A stretch of 64,000 nucleotides of DNA from Pyropia haitanensis (lineage: Eukaryota > Rhodophyta > Bangiophyceae > Bangiales > Bangiaceae), in the NCBI GenBank assembly GCA_008729055.1, contig SDUX01000007.1:4509409-4573408 (forward strand), given 5' to 3'. The stretch's first letter is position 1. Every line of letters starts with the position of its first letter. A model generated the notes under the pieces. The model searched no databases. It saw only the letters and a list, made by a program, of their open reading frames with translations, and was not told where the DNA came from. The position numbers and the translations under genes were made by a program. Below are positions 34,842-44,742 of the stretch, one piece after another.

Positions 34842-36540
34842 CGACTGCGCAGGCGTGGCTGGGGTGGCTTTGGGCGGCCCCCTTGCCGTGTCGCATGTAT
34901 GGAGCACAGGCAAGGGTTTCGGCCAAACGTAGCTGGAGCACAGCCGGCACGGCACCGCGGGGGGGCGCCATGCTCGAGTGCGCGCGACACCATGACGACG
35001 CCACCGTGTCTGCGGGGGCCGTGGCTATGGAGCGGCACCGCGGGTGCCGTCCACGCAGCTGGTGGGTTGTGCTCCACCGGGGCGTCCGGCTGCGCGTTGC
35101 CCCGGCGGGTGCGCGACACACGGGGTGGCCGCGGCAGCGGCAACGCGAGCCAGGGCGCGCGACGCGTGGACGAGGTCCACGTGGTGCGCGTCGGGCAGGG
35201 GGAGACGAGGGCCACTCCCCCACCGCCTCCTTTGCCTGTGCGGCGGTGGTGGCGGCGCCTGGCCGCCGCCGGGACCGGCGTCCGCTCATCCTTGCCGACC
35301 CCATGTGTGCACGCCGACCGCCACCCCCGCCGTCGCCCACGCAAGCCAGCGGCGGCGGCGGTAGCCGTGGCGGCGGCCGCCCGCCGGTCGGCGCGGGGCG
35401 GATCACCACCGAGACGCGCGGCGCGGCCTACCGCCCCCGCCGCGCCGACACCGCGCCCTGTCGCCACCGCCGCCGCCGGCCATCCGCGTCGGCCACGACG
35501 GGCGGTGGCGTGCTCGGCGGTGGGCGGCACCGCCGCACGGCGACTGCCACCCCCCCCCCCCCCCACCACCACCTGTCGTGGCCGACAGGGGCCCCCGCCG
35601 TGTGGCCCAGTGGGGGGGGAAGCCCCGCCCGCGTCGTTGCGGCGCGGGACGTGCCGCCGCGGCCGGGCGGGCGTGACGCGGCGGCCGCGGCAGCGTCGTG
35701 CGCCGCCCGTGGCGCCCGCGGGTGGCGGCCGGTGCGTCGCCGCCACGAGGGCGCGACCGCGACCGCCCGTCGCGGCGGCGGCGCACGGGAGTCGCTGCGG
35801 GGGGGACCACCCCGCGACGGCGGCGGCGGCGCCCCGCGGTCGCCCGCGGCGGCGGCCGCCGCGGCCGCCGCCGTGCGCGCGGCGCGGCCGCGGCGGGCCG
35901 CCGCCGTCCGCGGTCGGCGCACGCCCGCCACCAGCCGCCGCGGCCGCCGCGGGCGGTCGCGACCCGCACCAGCCGCCACTGTCCGCTCCCCTGCCAGTCA
36001 CCGCGGGCGTGGGGGCGGCCGCCGCCGCGGCCGCCGGGGCGCCCCCGACGGCGGGCGCGGCGGCCGGCAGGCCGTCGGCGGCGCCTGTCGGGCGCCGGCC
36101 CGCCGCCGCGCGGCAGCAGCGCCGGCGGCGCAGACACACGGCCTACTGTAATGTCGCCACGGCCATCCGACATGGTCGTGCTCGGTGACCGCGTGCGGGA
36201 CGACCGCCACTCGCCGCCGCGCTGCCGCCGCCGCCCCGCCAGCCGGCCTCGCTTGGCGCTGCTCCCCGCTCCGCGCTCGTTTTTTTTTCTGCCCACCCTC
36301 CCCCCCCCTCTGCCCACACGCTCCCGCCCTCTCTGCCGCCGCTCGCTTCTGCCCCACGCCGCGCTCGCCTCCTCTTCTCCCCTCCCACGCCGCTGCCGCC
36401 TCCCCCCCCCCCCCCCCCCTCCCCCCCGCTCCCTCGCCCGCCACCGTCGTTGTCGCCGTCGCCGTCGCCGTCGCGACTCGCCGCCGCGCCGTCGCCGCCG
36501 CTGGGCGACGCGCACGCGGCTGCCGCCGCGGGCGGTGGCC
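34842..36540. other. Intergenic, GC-rich low complexity
   Basis: 1.7 kb between the TIR element and the TFIIIC6 start. Frames of more than 400 aa are open on both strands at once (about 34840-36140), which reflects CpG/GCC composition and lack of stops. No domain is seen in either. C-runs of 12-18 occur near 35545-35565 and 36400-36420; pyrimidine-rich DNA precedes the next ATG. Confidence 0.5.
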
Positions 36541-37483
36541 ATGCCGCGGGTGCAGGTCTTCCTCGACATCCCCTCCCTCAAGGGCTGTGACCTCCGCACC
36601 GACTTCCGCACCGTCCAAGTGCTGGTACGGCCACGCCGACGGGCATGGGGGGGAGGGAGGGGGGGGGGGGGGGGGGGGATGCGTGTCTGTGGGTGGCGTG
36701 TCAGGGTGCTGTGGGCGGTGTGGCTTGCTGTTGCGGGTGGCCGCGCGCGCTTGCCGCGGCTGGGACCCCGTGTGTTTCGCCCGTCTGCCGAGTCGCTCCT
36801 GACCTTTATGCCCCGACCGGCGTCGCTCCCGGCGGCCGCTCTGCCTGCCCTCCCGACTCCCGCACCCCTGCCCATTGCTGCACCCTGGCTGGCATTGGAC
36901 GGTCTGCTCTCCCCCCACCCCTTTCTCCCCCGCCCCCCCCTCCCCCTTGCCATTCTCCCCCCCCCCAACCCCCCCGCCGCCGCCGCCGCCGCCCACCGTA
37001 CCCACCCGCGTTCACCCCTTCCCCCCCCCCCAGCGGCTGGACACCCTCCACCCCCTCCTCCGCCTCGACGACCGTGCCTTTGCCGGCACCTACGCGCCCA
37101 TCGCCGGCACGCACCTCCTCTTTGACGCGGGCCGGCTGCCGCGGCCGGGCACGCCCGCCGCCGCCGCCACCGCCGCCACCACCACCGCGGGCGCGGCGCC
37201 GTCCACCGCGGCGGCGCGGGCGGCGCTCGTCGCGACGTGCACGCAGCGGGTGGTGTTCACGCCCATCCCGCTCGACGTGTGGGAGGCCGCCGCCGCCGCC
37301 GAGGCGGCCGACGCGGCGGCCGCGGCGGCCGCTGGCGCGGCGGCAGCCGCCGTGACGGCGGCAGCGGCGGCCGGCGCGGCTGCGGACGTGGCCACGGCGG
37401 CGGCCGACGACACGGCCATGGTGCCTGGGGCGGACGCGGCGGCCGCGGCCGCGCCGGTAAGGACACCAGGAGAGGGCGAGTAA
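36541..37483 (+). CDS. Transcription factor TFIIIC subunit 6 (tau55/GTF3C6-like)
   Basis: Small TFIIIC subunit, which helps TFIIIC bind internal promoters of tRNA genes for RNA polymerase III. Two exons: 36541-36624 (28 codons, MPRVQVFLDIPSLKGCDLRT) and 37034-37483, total 177 aa. The joined sequence gives the triple-barrel signature: VFLDIP, then LRLDTLHPLLRLDDRAFAGT with YAPIAGTHLLFD, equivalent to the family pattern 'ldt-kPilql--yvF-GeYed-lGT-liFe'. The C-terminal half is an Ala-rich low-complexity tail. Donor GTACGG, acceptor CCCCAG, phase 0. A GTAAGG at 37457 could be a second donor, with an alternative 3' end running into the convergent neighbour, but the plain stop at 37481 is simpler. 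Only 116 bp separate this stop from the end of the pseudouridine synthase gene. Confidence 0.82.
36625..37033 (+). other. Spliceosomal intron of TFIIIC6
   Basis: 409 nt, phase 0, GTACGG...CAG. It contains G-runs (G18 around 36660-36677) and a long C-rich polypyrimidine tract before the acceptor. The protein match across the junction supports both ends. Confidence 0.85.
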
Positions 37484-37599
37484 ATGACGGCCGGTGGGCG
37501 CCTCCCAGCGCGGCGTGGGGTGATGGCAACGGGGCGCCTGTGTGGCGCCGCCCCTGCCCCCTCACCCCGCCTCCCCACCCCGCCAACCCCCCTGTAGTG

Positions 37600-38011
37600 T
37601 CAGCTCTCCCCCCCCTCCCCCTGCCGCCACCAGGGCCCCCACGCGCTCTCCACCGCCACCCCCCCCCCGTCCCGCCCCGTCCACCCAAGACGGTGGGCGT
37701 GGAGGCCGAGGCGCCCCCCCCCCCCCTCGCCCACCTCGGGCCCGAGCCGCACCGCCGCCGGCGCAACGGCCGCCGCCACCCCCGCCAGCGGCGCGTAGCG
37801 CGTGTCGCCCACCACCGGCGCGCCCGCGGCGGCAAACTGCAGCCGGATCTGGTGGGTGCGGCCGCTGCCGAGCGCGACGGCCGCCTCGACCGCCGCCGGG
37901 AAGGCGGCGGTCGGCGCGGGCGCCGTGGACAGGACGGTGAGGGTGGCGGGCACCCAGGGGGTGCGCGCGCCTTTGGCCACCACGGGCGGCGGGGGCGGCG
38001 GGGGGGGGGGA

Positions 38012-38052
<41 letters not shown>

Positions 38053-39960
38053 GCCCGCTCTGCGGGTGCTGTCACCCCCCCGCCTACGGCGCACCCCGGC
38101 GGGGGCGTGTAGTAGGGCGGCGGGGGCCCGAGGCCCGCGTCCACCGCCGCGACGGTGGCGGCCCAGGCGGCGTAGGCGTCGGCCCCCCCCCCCCCTCGCC
38201 GCCGTCCCCATCTGGGCCGTGCGGGTGCCACGGCAGCAGCAGCGGCCGCCGGGCCGGCACGGCGCCGACCGCCGCGCCCCCCGCCGACGCGTTGTACCAG
38301 TGGCGGAGGGGGCCGACCGGCACCGCCGCGGACGCCAGGACGAGGTACGTCTTGGCCAGCGTGCGGGTGCGGAGGAGGCGGCCGAGCGCCGCGGCGCCGG
38401 CGGGGGTGGTGCCAAAGAGGACGACACCAGAGGTGCCGACGTCGAGGCGGCCGCCAGGCCACAGGGGGGGCAGGGGGGGGGGGGGGGTGGCCGCGTCGAC
38501 CCGCCGTCGCCGTCGCCGTCGCTGTTGTCGCCGCCGTCGCCCATCTCCCCATCCTTGCTGGTGCCGTCGTGGTCGGTGGCGGCGGCGGTGGCGGCGGCGG
38601 CGGCGGCGGCGCGCGCCGCGAGCAGCACCCGCGTCGCGGCGAGCGCGTTCTCCACCCCGTTGCTCACCGACGGCACCGTCGGCAGGCCCGCCGCCTTGTC
38701 CACCGCCACCATCCCTTCCGCCGGCGGCACGCCGTCGAGCAGCGCCACGGGCACGGGGGGGAGGGCGTAGCGCTTGGGCGACGCGTGCACCCGCACGTAG
38801 AGCACGGGGGGGGAGGGAGAGGCCGCGGCAGCGGCGGCGGCAGCGGCGGCGTCACCGCCGCGGCCGCCACGGCCGCCGCCGACGCCGCCGCCGCCGCCGC
38901 TGCTGCCGTGGCGGCCACCCCCGCCACCGTCGCCGTCACTGCCATTGCGCCCGCCACCGCCGCCGTCGCCGCCGCCGCGGTCGCAGCCATGCGCGCGGCG
39001 GCGGCGACGGCGACGGCCGGACCGCGGCGCCGCGGCGACGGCGGCGGCCACGACCGCCGCGACGGGCGCATCGGCGGCGAGGCGCGTCGGGCGTGGCGGC
39101 CGCGGCGGCGGGCACCCGCTGCCGCCGCCGCCGCCGCCGCCGCCGCTGCTGCCGCCGCCGCCGCTGCCGTCGCTGCCGCCCTCCGCCGGCGGCGCCGCCG
39201 CCGCTGCCTCGACGCGCGCGTAGACGGCGCCAAAGGGGATGAGCGCGGCGGCGAGCGTGGCCGGCACGTGGCCGCCGGTGGCCACCTCGATGAGCGTCGA
39301 CAGCAGCGGCGGCGGGGGCGTCGCCGGCGGTCCGCCGCCGCTGCGGGTGCTGTCGGCGGTGGCGGCGGTGGCGGCGGCGGCGGCGGTGGCGCGAGTGTCG
39401 TCTCCCTCGTCGGCGCCGCCCACCCACCGCACGAGCAGGTGGTGCACGATGGGCGGCACGGGCGGGTCGGGCCGGCGGGCCAGGCCGGCGGGCAGCGCCG
39501 GCAGCGGCCACACGGGCGAGTAGGTGCTGCCCGTCACCGCCCACGGGCCGACGCGGCGGTCGGGGAGGGGGCGCCCGGCGGCAGGCACCCCCGCCCCAGA
39601 CGGCGGCGCCGGCGGAGGCGGGGGGGGCGCGGGGGCGCCCGCCGCGGCATCGCCGCCGGCCACGGCGCGACCCTGCTGGGTGGGTGGGACGGCGGTGGCG
39701 GCGGGGAGCGGGGGGGGTGCGCCGCCGCGGGGGAGGGAGGGCGGCCCGCCCGCCGCGGCGGTCATCCCCGCAGGCGACGCCCGCTGCTGCCGCCGCCGGC
39801 CGGCGGCGGCGGCGGCCGGCGCGGCGGGGATGGGGGTGGCGGTGGCCGCGGCGGCGGCGGCCGGCCAGCGCGGCGGCGGCAACGACAGCGCCGTGGTGGC
39901 CACCGCGCGGAGGAGGAAGCGGGCGGGGGCGGCAAACGCGGTGTGGGGGAGGCGGGGCAT
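37600..39960 (-). CDS. RluA-family RNA pseudouridine synthase
   Basis: Converts uridine to pseudouridine in rRNA or tRNA. The start is the ATG at 39958-39960. The N-terminus is Ala/Arg-rich (MPRLPHTAFAAPARFLLRAV), consistent with an organelle transit peptide (inference). Family motifs in order: MVAVDKAAGLPTVPS; then in a shifted frame GGRLDVGTSGVVLF, with the catalytic Asp at 38441-38443; RLLRTRTLAKTYLVLAS; and at the end LGSGRTHQIRLQFAAAGAPV, VGDTRYAPLAG and LGLHAHRLGW. Three frame changes, at 38473-38487 (C15 in the sense strand), 38183-38195 (G13 in the sense strand) and 38000-38010 (C11 in the sense strand), each equal to one missing base, add up to return to the starting frame. Large Gly/Ala/Pro inserts separate the conserved blocks (38820-39200 and 37985-38060). 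Probably a functional gene with sequence errors; the alternative is a decayed copy. Confidence 0.85.
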
Positions 39961-41920
39961 GCCTTTTTGGAGAGGTGGGCGGATAGGGTGGGGGGGGGGG
40001 GGGGGGGGGGGGGGGCGCGAGGGGGGGGTAACTGGCGGCGTGGGAGCGGCGGGTGCGGAGCACCAAGAGGTTGGGGTCGACGCCTTGGCCGTGGGGCGCG
40101 CCGGCCGAGCCGGATCGCCACGTTTCTTTGGGTGGGAATTGATCTCGTCGTCGATGGACTGGCGGCCGCGACGCGGAACCACACTACACCCCGGCACACA
40201 GAGATTCCCATCCGATGGCGATCGGTCCCCCCCCCACAAGTGCCTTGGGCTCCACGTTGGCAGTCGCCGACGGCCGCGGGGGTGTCTGCGTGTGTGCTCC
40301 CGGCCGTGGGGTGGGTGCGGTGGCTGATGGTGGTGGTCGTCGTGGGTGCCGCCGCCGGGGTGCCGCGCACAACGGGCGGCCGGCCGGGGCGTGCAGGCAC
40401 CGGGGCGGCGGGACCCCGAGCGGCCCCGCCATCGTCAGCCGTCGGCCGAGGTGTCAAGCGTGAGCCGCCACTCGGCTGGCCACCACGCCTACCCCCCCCC
40501 CCCCCCCCCCCCATCCCCCCCCACCGCCACCCGCACCCGCCCACCACCGCTGGCACCCACCACGCCCGCGCCGCAGAGTGCCACAGAGGCAGTCCCAGCG
40601 GCGCGCCGGCGGTTGGCACCGCCGCGGGGCGGCGGCGGGAGGCGGCGGGAGGGTGGCGGGTGCGGATGCGGAGGGGGGGGGGGGGGGGGGGGGGGCAGGA
40701 GCCGCGCAGCCTCCCCGTGGGGGGGGGGCGGGTGCGTGCCGCGTTGGCCCCGCCACCCCCGCTGCCAGCAATGCGGCGTGCCCGCGGCGCGTCTCCTACT
40801 GGAGGGGGACGGCGGGCCGGCAGCGGCAGCAGCCGCGGCAGCGGGCTCGCGGCGAGGGGGTGTCGTCGTCGGGGGGGGGGGGGGGAGAAAGACGGGCGTG
40901 CAGAACCCTGCTGATCCGGCCGCTCCCCCCCTCTTTCCCCCCCCCCCCCCCCCCCCCCCCCCCTCCACCCCCCCCGTTCAACCCTCACGCTGCCACGCCA
41001 CGACGCGCGGCGGCGGCGGCCGCCGCGGTGGCCAGCCGCCGGCGGTGCGGCGGCCGCCACGCGGCGGCGGCGATTGCCCGCTGTTGGCCGCCCCGTTTTG
41101 GTGCCCGCCGCCCGCCGCCGCCGCGGCGGCGGCCACACGCGTGCCCGCCGGCCGCCGGCGGGCCGGCCCGCCAGACGGGGGCCGCCGTGGAGGGAGCCGC
41201 CGGGGGGGGAAGAGCGTGCGGGGGGGGGGGGGGAGGGCGTGCAAGGGGGGGGGGGGTGGGGGGGGGGGGGGGGGTGGTGGTGGTCCGACCGCGGCCGCCC
41301 CCCCGCGGCGGCGGCGGCGGCGGCGGCGGCGTCCCGCCGCGCGCCCGCCCCTGTGCGTGGCGCGCGCGGGCGGCGGCGGCGCGGGACGCGCCCTCCCACT
41401 GCGGGGGGGCACGCCGCGCCGCGCGGCGCGGCAGCGGCCGTGCCGCGCGGGCCGCCGCCGCCGCCGCCGCCGCGCGCCGCGCGCGTGCCCGCCGCGGCCG
41501 CCCGCCGCGGGTGCCGGCCCGCCGCGGCGGCGGCCGGCCCGCCGTCGCGGCGGCGCGCCCATATACCACTGGGGGGGGCCGCCAACACCGCCCAGACAGC
41601 CACCGCCCGCGTCGCCGTCGTCGCACGCAGCAGCACCGCCGCCGGCAGCGGTGGCTTTCTCCCCCCCTCCCCCCCTTTTTTTCCCCGCCCGCGTCACCGT
41701 CCCTGGCCGCGGACTGGTGCCAGGACGCCGCGGTGAGCGGCCGCTGCGTACCCGCCGGCAAGGCGTGTGGCGCTTCCCCCCCCCCCCGCCCCTCTTGTTG
41801 ACAAACCGCCCGCCACCTCCCCCCCCCCCCCCCCCTCCATTTCCATTTCCCCCCCCCCCCTCCCCGCGCCTCCCCCCTTCCCCCCCCCCTCTCTCCCTCC
41901 CCAGCACCACCCACTCCATC
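39961..41920. other. Divergent intergenic region rich in long G and C runs
   Basis: Shared upstream region of the pseudouridine synthase (-) and the tyrosinase-like gene (+). Contains the longest homopolymers in the window: G26 (39990-40015), C21 (40492-40512), G23 (40673-40695) and C27 (40937-40963). A stretch at 41700-41800 encodes a short Cys-containing peptide (WCQDAAVSGRCVPAGKACGA); it might be an upstream exon. A possible 5'-UTR intron is 41733-41904 (GTGAGC ... CTCCCCAG), with an almost pure pyrimidine tract. This is not proven. Confidence 0.55.
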
Positions 41921-43952
41921 ATGGCGCGCCACCCAATGGCGGCCACGCTCGTCGCCGCCGCCACCGCCGCCGCCACCGCCGCCGCCGCCGCCGCGACCGC
42001 GTCGCTGGCGGCGGCCGCGGCGGTTGGCCCCGCGGGGGCGGTGGCGGGCGGCTCGGAGCTGGTCGCGGCGGCCAAGCAGTACCGGACGCCGTCGTGCTGG
42101 GGCGGGTACGGGATGCCCAAGCGCCAGTTTTGTTGCTGGGTCACCGAGCCGTGTGGCGAAGACTGCCGCAACAAGTGGGTCAAGGAGCGGGTGTGCTCGG
42201 GGGGGGGGGGGGGGGGAATGGCGGCAACGGCGGTAACGGCGGCAATGGCGGTAACGGCGGCAATGGCGGCAATGGGGGGAACGGTGGCAACGGTGGCAAC
42301 GGTGGCAACGGCGGGAATGGCGGTCGGGGTGGCAACGGCGGGAATGGCGGCAACGGTGGGAATGGCGGCAACGGTGGGAATGGCGGCAACGGCGGCAACG
42401 GCGGCAACGGCGGCAATGGCGGTGGCGGTGGCGGCCGCTACTGCGCGGACCGGTGGATGCAAAAGTACACGTGTGACGTCAAGTGGTGTGGCAAGGTCAA
42501 GTGCGGCCTGGACGAGGTGCCACCGCGCCCACCGACGCCGACGGTCAAGCCGACCGCCCAGCCGACGCCCAAGCCGACGCCCGAGCCGACGCCCAAGCCG
42601 ACGCCCAAGCCGACGCCCAAGCCGACGCCCAAGCCGACGCCCAAGCCGACCCGCACGCCGTGGGCGTTTGGCGACGGCTTCAAGAACTGCAACGCCGGCA
42701 ACAAGCGGGTGCGCAAGGCGACGACGGCGCTTAGCGCGGGCGAAAAGACGCGCCTCGCCGCGGCGTTCAAGGCCATCATCGCGTCGGGCGCGTACAAGCA
42801 GGTTGCCCAGGCGCTGTTTAACAATGTGCAGGCCGCCCACGGCGGCGCGCAGTACCTGCCGTGGCACCGGCTGCTGCTGCTGGAGCTGGAGGACGCCCTC
42901 CGCTACGTAGACCCGTCCGTGTCGCTGCCGTTTTGGGCGTGGTCCACCGACGGCTTTGACCCGGCGATCGACCCGGTGTGGGGGACGGACCTTGCCGGCG
43001 GCGCGGCGGGCGGCGACAAGTGCATTCCGGACGGGCCGTTTGCGGGCATCCAAAAGTCGGTTGGCGGCAGCGGCTGCGTGACGCGCGGCTTTACCGCGCG
43101 CGTCCAGGGGGGGATGGAGGACACGTTCCTCGACGAGCAGGGCGTGCTCGACGGCTTTGTTGAGGACGTGAGCAACTATGCCGACTTTGAGGCCGCCATC
43201 GAGGTGTCGTCGTCGTTTGTGTTTGTCGGCGTGGGCGGCCTGTTTACGGAGACGCCGGGCGACATGGTACGTTGGGGGGGGCGTGGGCGGGCAGCGGGGG
43301 GGGCTGCCACCGCGCCGCCGCGCGTGGGGACGATACTAGAGGCGCGTGCTTGCTGGACTGGGGGGTTCCACCGGTGGGCACTGGGCTGGTTGGGCGCGGG
43401 CGAGGCCGAGACTGACCACGCGCGCGTTGCTTTCTGGTATCGCTCGTGCACGTCGCTGCTCTGCTGCGCTTTTATTTGTCGCGTTGGTCGCTGCTGCTGC
43501 GCGCCTTGTCCTCCACACAGGGTGACCCCAGCACGGGCGCCAACGACCCCATCTACTTCCTGCACCAGGCGTTTATCGACAAGACGTACGCCGACTGGCA
43601 GGCCAAGCACAACGCCGCCGACTATGGCGGCACCCACCGGGACCGCGGGGTGGCGGCGTCGGACACGCTCGCGCCGTTTGGCGTCAAGGTGTCGGACACG
43701 TTTTCGCTCTCGTGCGTGTCCTACACGGGTGGCCCGACGACGCGGACGGGGCGGGGCGGCCGCCGGTCGCGCGGCCGCCGGACGCGCAGCCGGGCGGCGG
43801 CGGTGCGGGTGGTGGCGTCCAAGCTGTCGCGGCGGCAGAAGGCGGCGGCTGCGTGGGCGCGCAAGGGCGCGCTGCCCACGTCGACCAAGGACAAGGGGCT
43901 CGCCGTTGGCAAGGAGGCCACCATCTCGGCCGCCCAGGAGGGGACGATCTAG
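41921..43952 (+). CDS. Secreted tyrosinase-like (type 3 copper fold) protein
   Basis: Two exons, 41921-43266 and 43521-43952. The N-terminus is a long Ala-rich signal peptide. A Cys module follows (YRTPSCWGGYGMPKRQFCCW, ending KERVCS). Next come a Gly-Gly-Asn repeat (about 42217-42430), a second Cys module (YCADRWMQKYTCDVKWCGKVK), a Pro-Thr-Pro-Lys linker (42535-42660) and the tyrosinase domain. CuA keeps two His in HGGAQYLPWHRLLLLELE (42838 and 42865), followed by SLPFWAW. The CuB end keeps NDPIYFLHQAFIDKTYADW, with one His at 43563. The first CuA His and both His of the usual HNxxH are replaced (FEAAIEVSSSFVFVGVGG), so dinuclear copper binding looks impaired. The C-terminus is basic. One frame break lies at G18 (42199-42216), again as if one base were missing. 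The architecture suggests a wall or matrix protein. Confidence 0.85.
42217..42430 (+). repeat. Gly-Gly-Asn coding repeat
   Basis: A run of about two dozen GGN triplets (aat/aac-ggc/ggt-ggc/ggg codons) between the two Cys modules of the tyrosinase-like protein. Codons vary at third positions, which indicates selection on the peptide rather than recent DNA slippage. Confidence 0.85.
43267..43520 (+). other. Spliceosomal intron of the tyrosinase-like gene
   Basis: 254 nt, phase 0, GTACGT...CACAG. Splicing joins ETPGDM to GDPSTGANDPIYFLHQ, continuing the tyrosinase CuB block. Confidence 0.9.
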
Positions 43953-44742
43953 GTGGCGGGCGCGGTGGTTGGTGGGTGGGGGTGGCTGTGGATGGTTGGT
44001 TAAGGGCGGGGGGGAGGGGGGCGGGGAAGGGGGGGGGGGGGGGGGGGGAATGGAGCTGGAAGGGGCAAGGAGGAAACAACAGGGCCGCGACAGAGGTCGA
44101 TGCGGTGGGGGGGGGCCCGCTGTGCCCCGCTGCCATATTTTTTTTTTTAACTCGTTGGGCGGGGCGGGGGCGTGGGGGGGTGCGCCGCGGTTGTGTGTGT
44201 GCGCTAGTGGCGGCCTGGCGGCGCGCCCCTGCTGTGCCGCGTGCCGCGTCGGCGGTGGCGGGTGGGTGTGCGTCGAGGGGGGGGGGTGTGGCGGGGGTAA
44301 GTGTGGGGGGCCCGCTGCCACCGGCTGGCGGCCCCGATTATCTATCTATATGTCTGTGTGCGCACGCTGGTCTTTGGAAGGAGCACTGCCGCGGGTCGGG
44401 CCGCCGCGCTGCCCGCCCGCACCGGGGCTGCTACCACCCGCCAGCGGTCGGCGGGGCGTGGCGGGCGCGGCAGCCCGCCGCGTCCGTTGGCGGGTGCCCT
44501 CGGACGATGCGCCCGCCGCGTCGGCATTGCACACGCGTGCGCTTGTGGGCCGCCCGTGGCTGCGATCGATGCGGTGGCCACGGTCACACAGGCGCATCCG
44601 CAGGCGCTGCAGAGAGCAGCCGCGGCTGTCGTTGAGCTGGGATCCATCCAGATCTCCCAGAGCGCTCGTGCCAGAGCCAGCCGCCACGCATAGGGAAGAC
44701 GAGGCAAGGGCGCAGACCACCCGCTCTCTGTTTCTTCTCCTG
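43953..44742. other. Intergenic between convergent genes
   Basis: 3' flanks of the tyrosinase-like gene and DnaE. Includes a G18 run near 44031-44048, a T10 run near 44141-44150 and otherwise unique GC-rich DNA. An A-rich run at 44775-44795 lies just inside the called DnaE end. No gene. Confidence 0.5.

Noticed and set aside
34835..36151. Long open frames on both strands (over 400 codons each way)
   Set aside because: Simultaneous openness on both strands is explained by CpG/GCC composition with few stops. The translations are Arg/Ala/Pro-rich without domains.
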